In this document: positions 1 through 6,397 of the stretch, piece by piece
Position numbering within the stretch: position 1 is the stretch's first letter
Layout of the letters: each line of letters starts with the position of its first letter
From: a bacterium
Lineage (GTDB): Bacteria; CG03
Direction: 5' to 3'
NCBI GenBank assembly: GCA_013791675.1
Contig: VMTI01000176.1
Span: 1 to 9,526, forward strand
DNA: 9,526 nucleotides
Notes under the pieces: generated by a model
The model's database searches: none
The model's input: the letters and a program-made list of their open reading frames with translations, nothing else
What the model was told of the DNA's origin: nothing
Position numbers and translations under genes: made by a program

Positions 1-186
1 AAAACAATGAAGTCCCTTTCTCAAAAGATACGTATATTCAAAACCGTGGATTTCCGGCATGTTAAGTATTTTCCTCGTGTATGGCGTTGAAATTATGTAT
101 CTTTTCACACTTGACGACGGGCATATTTCATACAAAACCGCGGTTTTCTCTCCCGGGCCCGAAATTTTTTTCAGATAATCGTTCAT
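1..186 (-). CDS. Unidentified protein, N-terminal 62 codons, cut by window edge
   Basis: An open frame starts at ATG 186-184 and runs without a stop to position 1, giving 62 residues that begin MNDYLKKISGPGEKTAVLYE. Its ATG overlaps the TGA stop of the upstream FdrA-like gene in an ATGA arrangement, the usual sign of translational coupling. No strong Shine-Dalgarno lies upstream, which fits re-initiation after FdrA. The visible part is soluble-looking, with no signal peptide or membrane segment. I do not recognise the family. In known oxamate carbamoyltransferase clusters the gene next to fdrA is often a DUF1116 protein (AllG), but this N-terminus does not resemble the AllG start as I remember it. 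It could be another catabolic enzyme of the same operon. That the frame is real is fairly likely; function is unknown. Confidence 0.6.
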   Translation of the reverse strand, partial: MNDYLKKISGPGEKTAVLYEICPSSSVKRYIISTPYTRKILNMPEIHGFEYTYLLRKGLHCF

Positions 187-1676
187 TCAGCGGATAACAG
201 TTTTCTGCATGCCATAATTGCCTGCCTGTTGGTCGGGTACACTACGGCGCCTGTGGACTCCAGCTTTTTTTTCTGAGCGGCATAATCCTGATAGTCATCC
301 GCGGTTCCTGTGATAGTCGTGATAAATATCAATTCAGGGTTAAGTTTTTTAGCTTCCATCATTGCTTCGGCAAGTTCTGCCGCCGGATCAGGGTGGCATC
401 CGTATCCGAGAGTACAGTCAAGCATCAGCGCTCCGACATCAGTATCACGCGCTTCCTCAACTATCCGGGCCTTTCTCAATGTGAAATCCATCATAGGATG
501 CGGATAACCCCGCGTAAACTCATCCTCGCCCATATCCACCATGCAGTTCCGGAAACTTTTAAACGGATCCCGGAGGGCTCTGAGTTTATTTATCGGCGTA
601 TTAGAAAATATTTCCAGATCTTTCATAAGGTACAGAGCTTCATAACACAAAGTGCCGCCGCCGTATAACCCTCTTAAATATTTTCCCTTGATGGGTTTTA
701 TTTCTACATCCACTTTAGGAACGTCCACGAAAGGTTTTATTAACCGGCAGGCTTTTACAGCCGCCTCTTCAAGATTCGCGGCAAACTGTATATTGCCAAA
801 ATCATTGAGTTCCATTGTAAGAAAATTTATTACATATTTTTTTTTGCTTTTTTTTGCTTTCTCAATTATCTCGTCAGCCACATCCGCGTCGGGAGGTTTG
901 GCCACTATTAACACTACCTCCGTATCTTTATCGTTTTCAAAATAATCCATAGCCGAAAGTGACGTGATTCCTCCGACGGCAGATTTCATATCTCTCCCGC
1001 CCGTACCTATAGCCTGAGTTATTCCGCAGCCCAGCGTGTGTATGGAGCATGTCACTTCCTGTAAGCCGGAGCCGGATGCGCCTATAATCCCGATACTGCC
1101 TTTTCTCACCACATTGGCAAAACCAAGGCCTTTGCCGTTTAATATGCATGTCCCGCAATCCGGCCCCATAAACAAAAGCCCCTTATCCTTCGCCATATTT
1201 TTCAACTTTATCTCTACTTCCAGTGATACATTGTCGCTGAAGACCATAACATTTTTACCCGAGGAAAGCGCTCTCTCCGCTTCCCTGGCGACATATGTGC
1301 CGGGAATGGACATCAGCACCAAGGCATCGTCGCCGGTAAGAGCTTTTTCATAGCCGCCTGCTTCCTCAACTCCGGTATCTTTTTTAACGGATTTTTCCGT
1401 CATAACTTTCTGAAAAGTTTCAAACATTTTTTCGGCGCTCTCTGCCGCGCCTTCGTCACCATCTTCCATTTTAACGGCGAATATAAGGTCGGCGCTTCCG
1501 GCTTCGCGCCCCTCATCGGTCATAAGTCCGAGGCCCGACAGCAGCTCCATGTTCTGAGGCGTCGCCATCACGGCGGAAACATTTTTGTTGGAGAATTTAT
1601 TTCGCACAATGTTTGCCGCGTTCATAAGCACGACAGAATCGTTATAGTTATCTTTCAAAATAAAGTTTTTAAGCAT
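183..1676 (-). CDS. fdrA: FdrA/AllF-like protein, succinyl-CoA-ligase fold, likely oxamate carbamoyltransferase subunit
   Basis: The 497-residue product matches the FdrA family, which has a succinyl-CoA synthetase-like fold with a CoA-binding Rossmann part and a ligase part. Seen motifs are GPDCGT at 171-176, a glycine-rich loop GIIGASGSGLQEVT at 196-209, GTGGRDM at 224-230, YPHPMMDFTLR at 391-401 and GYGCHPDP at 424-431. Family knowledge: the Escherichia coli homologue (FdrA, AllF) works with AllG and AllH to convert oxalurate and phosphate to oxamate and carbamoyl phosphate. The start is supported by GGAGG at 1691-1687, 10 nt upstream, and the ATG shares one base with the stop of the DUF2877 gene (TGATG). 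Two long A runs occur in the gene near codons 273-280. E. coli FdrA is somewhat longer (about 555 residues), but no recognisable domain is missing here. Substrate is inferred from family and neighbours only. Confidence 0.88.
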   Translation of the reverse strand: MLKNFILKDNYNDSVVLMNAANIVRNKFSNKNVSAVMATPQNMELLSGLGLMTDEGREAGSADLIFAVKMEDGDEGAAESAEKMFETFQKVMTEKSVKKDTGVEEAGGYEKALTGDDALVLMSIPGTYVAREAERALSSGKNVMVFSDNVSLEVEIKLKNMAKDKGLLFMGPDCGTCILNGKGLGFANVVRKGSIGIIGASGSGLQEVTCSIHTLGCGITQAIGTGGRDMKSAVGGITSLSAMDYFENDKDTEVVLIVAKPPDADVADEIIEKAKKSKKKYVINFLTMELNDFGNIQFAANLEEAAVKACRLIKPFVDVPKVDVEIKPIKGKYLRGLYGGGTLCYEALYLMKDLEIFSNTPINKLRALRDPFKSFRNCMVDMGEDEFTRGYPHPMMDFTLRKARIVEEARDTDVGALMLDCTLGYGCHPDPAAELAEAMMEAKKLNPELIFITTITGTADDYQDYAAQKKKLESTGAVVYPTNRQAIMACRKLLSAE

Positions 1677-2401
1677 CAGGCCTCAACCTCCGTATTATTT
1701 TTTTCTGTATGCGCGGCGGAGCGCAGGAAGTCGTTTTCTTCCATACCCTTGATAATTCCAAAAGCTGTGGCGGCTCCCGAACTTTCGCCGAAAGAAAGAA
1801 TGGAAAGATCTCCGTCTTTGATAAAGCCGATTATTTTATCTGAAAACCTTCCGCGCAGAGCGTGTTTCAGAAAATGCGCGGAAAGCGGCGTGGTTGCTGA
1901 AAGTCCGCTGTGCCGGGAAGATAGATTTAGTTTGAAAGGAATTTCTATTCCGTCCATTTTTTTCGCGGCTATATAGCCCACCAGAAAATCGTCTCCGGAA
2001 GGCGTCAAACCGCTGCCGAGCCCGAGAAGCTTTTTCCAGTTTCGCCGGGCAATAAGCAAATCAAGAATATTCTTGAAATCATCGTTCACCTGATTCCATT
2101 TATCCTGCACTTTGGCCGCGGCCTCAAATGAAATGCCGAATGACGAAGGAAGTTCCAGGCTCCGCGCGGCGCCGGTGGTTAACTTAAGAGAAAGTTCGTC
2201 AATGCCAGCGACACGCGCGTATTCGCTTTCTGAAAATTCTATGCCTCCCGGAACAAGCTGATTCGGGGTCTTGAGAAAAGTAATAAATTCTTCCGCGGGA
2301 TTTTTGAAATAACAGGAATTTTCATATCTCTTTACGACGCTAAGTTTTTGGAGGTTATCCACCCCGATAGCGTCATCGTAGTATAAAGCATCGGCACGCA
2401 T
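1676..2401 (-). CDS. DUF2877 / AllH-like protein, likely carbamoyltransferase subunit
   Basis: This 241-residue protein carries the DUF2877 signature GLGSGLTPSGDDFLVG at 127-142. It also has the later conserved stretches TTPLSAHFLKHALRGRF at 170-186 and LSFGESSGAATAFGI at 202-216, which line up with E. coli AllH (YlbF) as I recall it. AllH is one of three subunits of oxamate carbamoyltransferase with FdrA/AllF and AllG. The direct overlap of its TGA with the fdrA ATG supports a physical partnership. It is about 30 residues shorter than AllH at the N-terminus. ATG 2401 is the first usable start because in-frame TAA and TGA codons sit just upstream. No Shine-Dalgarno is near it, and a 47-bp gap separates it from the glycerate kinase gene. 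Family assignment is solid; the exact reaction is inferred. Confidence 0.85.
   Translation of the reverse strand: MRADALYYDDAIGVDNLQKLSVVKRYENSCYFKNPAEEFITFLKTPNQLVPGGIEFSESEYARVAGIDELSLKLTTGAARSLELPSSFGISFEAAAKVQDKWNQVNDDFKNILDLLIARRNWKKLLGLGSGLTPSGDDFLVGYIAAKKMDGIEIPFKLNLSSRHSGLSATTPLSAHFLKHALRGRFSDKIIGFIKDGDLSILSFGESSGAATAFGIIKGMEENDFLRSAAHTEKNNTEVEA
1687..1691 (-). promoter_or_regulatory. Shine-Dalgarno of the FdrA-like gene
   Basis: GGAGG on the minus strand, 10 nt before ATG 1676, lies inside the end of the DUF2877 gene. It fixes the FdrA start and shows that this organism uses Shine-Dalgarno initiation for operon-internal genes. Confidence 0.7.
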
Positions 2402-2407
2402 AGCGTC

Positions 2408-2436
2408 AATTTATCATTTAACCGCCAAAAAAGCAA
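2408..2436 (-). promoter_or_regulatory. Weak internal promoter candidate before the DUF2877 gene
   Basis: TAAATT at 2413-2408 lies 6 nt before ATG 2401, with TTGCTT at 2436-2431 across a 17-bp spacer. Both are weak matches. It is listed because the distance to the ATG repeats that of the three stronger promoters and the gene has no Shine-Dalgarno. It may be chance in AT-rich sequence. Confidence 0.2.
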
Positions 2437-2448
2437 ATCGGAGTTTTA

Positions 2449-3678
2449 CTAAAACCGTTCGCCCAGAATATCGCCGAGTTTTCTGGCGGCGCGGGTGAGA
2501 TAAACGGATGCTTTTTTTATGGCTTTTTCTCTGTCCATTTTAAACGGCGTTATTTTTATAAAGCACAGGTTTTTACTGTCTTTGATATTTTCTTTTATTT
2601 CTCCGGCGAACACCACAACGGTTTTTCCGTATTCGGCTGCGGTTTTTGTAACATATCCCGCGGTTTTTCCCGAAAACGTCTGCTCATCCACGCGCCCCTC
2701 TCCCGTTATAACAACATCGCATGAAGATATATTTTCTTCCAGCTTCAGATATTCCGAAACGCTTTCTATCCCGGACTTTATTTCAGCGTCCAGAAACGCG
2801 GCCGCGCCCGCGCCCGCTCCGCCAGCCGCCCCGCCGCCGGAAAGACGGCTTATATCTTTTCCCGTGTCTTTTTTTATAACTCCGGCATAATTGGAAAGAG
2901 CTTTCTCAAGAAGCGCTACCTCGTTCGGTTGCGCGCCCTTCTGGGGCGCAAACACCGCCGCGGCGCCGCTCGGGCCCAAAAGAGGATTCGTCACATCCGT
3001 GAGAACGATAAATTTAACACCGTTTATATTTTTTAGCAGCTCGGCAGAATCCGTTTTTTTCAGATTTCTTAAAGCTCCGCCGCCGTCGCCTATAAAATTC
3101 CCGTTTTTATCCAGAAATTTAACGCCAAGAGCCGATAGCATTCCGGCGCCCCCGTCAACGGTCGCGGAATCGCCCAAACATATAAAAATTTGCGCGCACC
3201 CTCTCCGCAGAGCGTCTTTTATAAGTGCGCCTGTGCCGCGGGTACTTGTTTTCAAAGGCTTCATATCTTTCTTATCAAGCCATGCGAGGCCGCTTGATGA
3301 AGCTATATCTATGAACGCTGTTTTGCCGGATGCAGAAAATGCGATAAAATATCCGGCTTTAATTTTTTTGCCGGCTGGATTCGTAACCGTTTTGATTATT
3401 TCTTTTCCCCCGGGCCCGCCGCCCAGAATACGGGCGGTTCCGGCGCCGCCGTCGGCAAGCGGTAAAACTTTTATGTCCGACAGAAGTATTGACCTTTTAA
3501 GACCTTCCCTTATACATTCAGCGGCCTCTTCCGACGAAAGACAGCCCTTAAAACTGTCAGGGCAAACAACAATTTTTAACTTGTTTTTTTTGATACGCGG
3601 CGCGCACGATCGCGGGGTCAGTCTCCGCGCGTCGGCGTGATTTACCGCGGGCCATATTGGATTTGTCTTTTCAGCCAT
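2449..3678 (-). CDS. Glycerate 2-kinase (GlxK/GarK family) with N-terminal extension
   Basis: The product (409 residues) belongs to the glycerate kinase family, which phosphorylates D-glycerate to 2-phosphoglycerate with ATP in the cytoplasm. Conserved blocks in order are CPDSFKGCLSS at 39-49, PLADGGAGT at 73-81, TRGTGALI at 146-153, DSATVDGGAGM at 170-180, DVTNPLLGPSGAA at 228-240, the glycine/alanine-rich GGGAAGGAGAGAAAFLDAE at 281-299 and VVITGEGRVDEQTFSGKT at 322-339. In the family the DGG is normally followed by EG; here it is AG. Known members begin near residue 35 of this protein, so about 34 residues are extra. No ATG, GTG or TTG lies in frame between ATG 3678 and that point, and a TATAAT box lies 6 nt before the ATG, so the long form is the best choice. 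It heads the operon with the DUF2877 and FdrA genes, fitting glyoxylate/ureide catabolism. Confidence 0.92.
   Translation of the reverse strand: MAEKTNPIWPAVNHADARRLTPRSCAPRIKKNKLKIVVCPDSFKGCLSSEEAAECIREGLKRSILLSDIKVLPLADGGAGTARILGGGPGGKEIIKTVTNPAGKKIKAGYFIAFSASGKTAFIDIASSSGLAWLDKKDMKPLKTSTRGTGALIKDALRRGCAQIFICLGDSATVDGGAGMLSALGVKFLDKNGNFIGDGGGALRNLKKTDSAELLKNINGVKFIVLTDVTNPLLGPSGAAAVFAPQKGAQPNEVALLEKALSNYAGVIKKDTGKDISRLSGGGAAGGAGAGAAAFLDAEIKSGIESVSEYLKLEENISSCDVVITGEGRVDEQTFSGKTAGYVTKTAAEYGKTVVVFAGEIKENIKDSKNLCFIKITPFKMDREKAIKKASVYLTRAARKLGDILGERF
3611..3629. repeat. GC-rich hairpin inside the glycerate kinase N-terminal extension
   Basis: On the plus strand, CGCGGGG at 3611-3617 can pair with CTCCGCG at 3623-3629 across a 5-nt loop, giving 7 pairs including one G-T wobble. 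It lies in a GC-rich block (about 3596-3655) within the extra residues of the glycerate kinase and resembles a REP-type palindrome. A related core recurs at 6436-6463. Whether it is a genomic repeat cannot be tested from this window. Confidence 0.4.
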
Positions 3679-3692
3679 AATTTTATTATACT
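3663..3692 (+). promoter_or_regulatory. Promoter of the DUF374-AEP-lipoprotein operon
   Basis: TTGTCT at 3663-3668 matches the sigma-70-type -35 at four of six bases. It is followed by an 18-bp spacer and TATACT at 3687-3692, a five-of-six -10 match. The A of the ATG is only 7 nt past the -10, so transcription would begin at or next to the start codon. The -35 lies inside the coding sequence of the divergent glycerate kinase. Confidence 0.55.
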
Positions 3693-3714
3693 AAAAAAAT
3701 GTATAAACCTAACA
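3685..3714 (-). promoter_or_regulatory. Promoter of the glycerate kinase-DUF2877-FdrA operon
   Basis: A perfect TATAAT reads on the minus strand at 3690-3685, with 6 nt before ATG 3678. The -35 region at 18-bp spacing, TGTTAG at 3714-3709, is a poor match, so the promoter may need an activator or an alternative sigma factor. The box overlaps the -10 of the divergent operon by four bases (3687-3690), so polymerase could not occupy both at once. Confidence 0.5.
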
Positions 3715-4400
3715 TACCTAAGCCCTTCAAAAAAATATGGCGGTTATTTAAACCATTGCTCAAAGAAACATTATTCCCTTTTTCAGGACTATTTTATTCC
3801 TTCCTTTGCTGGGCTCTTATGAAAACCGTGCGGATGAAAGTTAAAGGAGCCGAGAATCAGAAAAAAGTGGAAGCGGCAGGTAAAAAATATATCTACGGTT
3901 TTTGGGACGGGCGTCAGATGATGCTGTTTCCTTTTGCCGTCGGGAAAAATCTCGTAATTTTGGCCACGCGCTCCGATGCGGGCGAGGTGCTGAAAGTGAT
4001 ACACCGCTTTTTCACACTGAAAGTTATACGCGGCTCGTCCAGTTCGGGCGGAGCGGCGGCTCTGAAAGGAATGATACGGGCTCTTCGCGGAGGGATGAAC
4101 GGCGCGCTCGCTGTTGACGGCCCGCGGGGCCCGGTAGGAATAGCCAAGCCGGGGATAATACAGATGGCAAAAATGTCGGGAGCCGTAATACTGCCGCTGG
4201 CGGCCGGGATAAAGAAAAAAATATTTATAAATTCTTACTGGAACAAAGTGCAAATTCCCCTGCCTTTCACGAGCGGACAATATGTAATAGGCAGGGCCAT
4301 TGAAATCCCCCGCGATGCCGATAGACAGGAAATGAATAAATTGTTAGCATTGTTCCAGATGGAGCTGGAAAAAATAACGGGAGAATGTGATGAATTTTGA
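3699..4400 (+). CDS. DUF374 family lysophospholipid acyltransferase-like protein
   Basis: The 233-residue protein has the DUF374 (LPLAT-like) signature set: FWDGRQM at 68-74, TRSDAGE at 90-96 where other acyltransferases carry the HX4D motif, RGSSSSGGAAALKGM at 111-125, VDGPRGPVGIAKPGII at 139-154 and the YWNKVQIPLPF stretch at 180-190. DUF374 proteins act at the cytoplasmic face of the inner membrane and are thought to acylate lipid or lipid A-like acceptors; the acceptor here is unknown. A hydrophobic N-terminal stretch at about 24-44 may anchor it. The start is set by a promoter whose -10 ends 6 nt before the ATG, with no Shine-Dalgarno. It is the first gene of a four-gene run, and its end overlaps the next gene by 11 bp. 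Confidence 0.88.
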   Translation: MYKPNIPKPFKKIWRLFKPLLKETLFPFSGLFYSFLCWALMKTVRMKVKGAENQKKVEAAGKKYIYGFWDGRQMMLFPFAVGKNLVILATRSDAGEVLKVIHRFFTLKVIRGSSSSGGAAALKGMIRALRGGMNGALAVDGPRGPVGIAKPGIIQMAKMSGAVILPLAAGIKKKIFINSYWNKVQIPLPFTSGQYVIGRAIEIPRDADRQEMNKLLALFQMELEKITGECDEF

Positions 4401-5805
4401 CCAATATTATAAAGACCCTGTCATCCGGAAGCGCATAGCCGAATACTGCGGCGGAAATGCAGACAACCCTGATTCTTTCTCCGCTCAATACCTCGTGGGA
4501 TACGGCCTTGAGCTTCTCAGGGAAAAAAACATTGAATTCATGTCGGCTCCGAAAAAATCTTTTGATGAGCTCCTTGAGAAAAGCCTGGATATATACAGAT
4601 CTGTGTGGGACATAGAATCCACCCTCGGCGTCCTTGACATAGAATATTTCAACATAGACAGCCCCGGAGAAATATACAAAAACCCCGAAGAAATATTTTC
4701 GCTCATGGAACCCGCCTACATAAAAATCCGCGAGGTTTTCGCGAGATTCGGCATTAATCCTCTTACCATAATGACGGGACAGGGTTATCATTTTTCGTTT
4801 ATGGTTTCACGTTTTTCCGCCGCCGATAAAAAACTTGAGCAAATCGGCTTTGTTCCCGGCAATCTTAAAAACCGTTATAAGTCCGTTCAAGGCAGAAGAA
4901 AAAGGCCGGTTTCAATACGTCACGGAAAGGCTTTTGACGGCATGGGCAAAGCGCTGGAATACGCCGTGTTCATGATAATAAAAGAACTCGCCGCAGAAAA
5001 TTTCGCCATTCCCTGCGTAATTACGGATGTGTCTGTCGGAAAATCCTCGCGCGGAAAAAGGGAAGCGCTTTCCTTTGACTTGTCAATGTACGGCGATCCC
5101 ATTTTTATGCGCGACATTCGCTGCCCTTTCAGCACCCATCAGAAGCACAAACTTCAATGGTACAAAGTCGGTAAGGATATCGCGGAGAATATTGCCCCCC
5201 GCCTTGCGCTTCCGAGAAACGATACATCTCTTAAAAAGATTCTTGAAACCCGCACGAGTCCCGAAAAAACGATAGAATACGCAAAAACCGTTTCCTGCAA
5301 AATACCGGATTTCTCCAAAGAATTTATTAATCTGCTGAAATCCTACGAGGCATCCAAGCTGCGGGGCATACATCGTGATTTTGACGAAACCTTTATTAAC
5401 CCTGAAAAAGAATGGCCCCAAACATACGATATGTTTGACCATTCCGCGCTTCCCGAATGCACAAGGCTTGCCCTGCTTTTGCCCAATGACAATCTCATGC
5501 GGCCCACCAATCTGCAGAATCTTGTCAGAATCCTTATGTTTAAAGGCTGGCATCCGAAACACATAGCCGGCCTTGTCACGTCAAAGTACGCGAGGAAACA
5601 ATACAACTGGACCGAAAACTGGGAAAAGTACGAACCCGCTTCAAGGGCAAATTTTTATGTGCGCATATTTTCCGATCTCATATTAACCGGCATTGACGGC
5701 GAAATAGATCTTAACTGCGTGTCCGCCAAAGAAATGGATTTCTGTCTGAGAGAATGGTGCGGATGGGATTTGAGTGTTTTTAAAATAAAAGGAGAGAAAG
5801 AATGA
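4390..5805 (+). CDS. Archaeo-eukaryotic primase (AEP) superfamily-like protein
   Basis: The 471-residue product has the three AEP catalytic motifs in order. Motif I is LDIEY, acidic pair D83 and E85. Motif II is TGQGYH at 129-134, like the SGRGYH of primases. Motif III is SFDLS with D230. Motif III is followed by YGDPIFMRDIRCPFSTHQKH at 234-253, which parallels the 'hR-hhR-P-S-H-x-K' segment after motif III in PriS-type primases. The C-terminal part (about 364-430) is helical and resembles the helical domains that follow AEP cores. These signs suggest a template-dependent primase/polymerase, but activity is not shown. No helicase, ligase, Ku, Cas or plasmid gene is nearby. ATG 4390 is preferred over GTG 4387 because GGGAG at 4379-4383 is 6 nt from it. 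The 3' end overlaps the LpoB gene by 4 bp. I cannot name the AEP clade. Confidence 0.72.
   Translation: MNFDQYYKDPVIRKRIAEYCGGNADNPDSFSAQYLVGYGLELLREKNIEFMSAPKKSFDELLEKSLDIYRSVWDIESTLGVLDIEYFNIDSPGEIYKNPEEIFSLMEPAYIKIREVFARFGINPLTIMTGQGYHFSFMVSRFSAADKKLEQIGFVPGNLKNRYKSVQGRRKRPVSIRHGKAFDGMGKALEYAVFMIIKELAAENFAIPCVITDVSVGKSSRGKREALSFDLSMYGDPIFMRDIRCPFSTHQKHKLQWYKVGKDIAENIAPRLALPRNDTSLKKILETRTSPEKTIEYAKTVSCKIPDFSKEFINLLKSYEASKLRGIHRDFDETFINPEKEWPQTYDMFDHSALPECTRLALLLPNDNLMRPTNLQNLVRILMFKGWHPKHIAGLVTSKYARKQYNWTENWEKYEPASRANFYVRIFSDLILTGIDGEIDLNCVSAKEMDFCLREWCGWDLSVFKIKGEKE
5789..5796 (+). promoter_or_regulatory. Shine-Dalgarno of the LpoB-like gene
   Basis: AAGGAGAG ends 5 nt before ATG 5802 and lies inside the last codons of the AEP-like gene. 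It decides the LpoB start and contrasts with the missing Shine-Dalgarno at the first genes of the transcription units. Confidence 0.75.
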
Positions 5806-6395
5806 AAAAAACTTTAATTTTTACTGCGGCTGTTTCGTTTTTGATGATTACGGGCTGCGCTACCACGCGTGTGGGGCGTATGGACGCAAGCGAGGAAGTG
5901 GATTTATCCGGCTACTGGAATGACACCGATTCCCGTCTCGTCTCCGAGGAAGTCATAAAGGACTGCCTGTCCCGCGGATGGCTTACTGATTTCACCACGA
6001 GCGCGGCTAAAAAACCCAGAGTGATTGTGGGAACGGTTAAAAATCAGTCGTCCGAGCATATAGCTACGGACACATTTGTCAAAGATATGGAACGGGAACT
6101 TATAAATTCCGGTAAAGTGATTTTTGTCGCAGGGGGAACATCCAGAGAGGAATTGCGCCAGGAAAGAGCCGAGCAGCAGAAATTCTCCGAAGACGCCAAA
6201 GCGTTCTTCAAGGAAAAGGCCGCGGACTTCATGCTTCAGGGCGGCATAAACAGCATCCTTGACACCGCCGGCGGAAAAACCCTGCGTTATTATCAGGTGG
6301 AGCTTGAGCTTATCAATATGGAAACTAACGAAAAATCATGGATAGGGCAGAAAAAAATCAAGAAGCTCGTTAAGCGTTCCAAATTCGGCCTTTAA
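5802..6395 (+). CDS. LpoB-like penicillin-binding protein activator lipoprotein
   Basis: The 197-residue product begins with a lipoprotein signal peptide and lipobox ITGC (Cys19), so it should be lipidated and outer-membrane anchored. The mature part strongly matches the LpoB family: DLSGYWNDTDSRLV at 34-47, VIVGTVKNQSSEHI at 74-87, MERELINSGKVIFVA at 96-110, ADFMLQGGINSI at 141-152 and YYQVELELINMETNEKSWIGQKKIKK at 163-188. In E. coli, LpoB reaches through the murein layer to stimulate the bifunctional synthase PBP1b; the partner here is not in view. A strong AAGGAGAG at 5789-5796 sets the start, and the ATGA overlap with the AEP-like gene couples translation. Such LpoB-like proteins are often paired with COG3014 proteins, as here. 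Confidence 0.9.
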   Translation: MKKTLIFTAAVSFLMITGCATTRVGRMDASEEVDLSGYWNDTDSRLVSEEVIKDCLSRGWLTDFTTSAAKKPRVIVGTVKNQSSEHIATDTFVKDMERELINSGKVIFVAGGTSREELRQERAEQQKFSEDAKAFFKEKAADFMLQGGINSILDTAGGKTLRYYQVELELINMETNEKSWIGQKKIKKLVKRSKFGL

Positions 6396-6397
6396 GA

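Noticed and set aside
2891..3640. 249-codon plus-strand open frame opposite the glycerate kinase gene
   Set aside because: It is antisense to a gene with full family motifs; its Pro/Ser-rich composition is the usual by-product of GC-rich codons on the other strand.
4267..4791. 174-codon minus-strand open frame across the DUF374/AEP junction
   Set aside because: It lies opposite well-supported coding sequence on both sides, has no Shine-Dalgarno and no recognisable motif.
4390..5805. AEP-like gene as part of an NHEJ (LigD/Ku) or CRISPR-linked system
   Set aside because: No Ku, ligase, nuclease, cas gene or repeat array occurs in the window, and the C-terminus shows no ligase motif.
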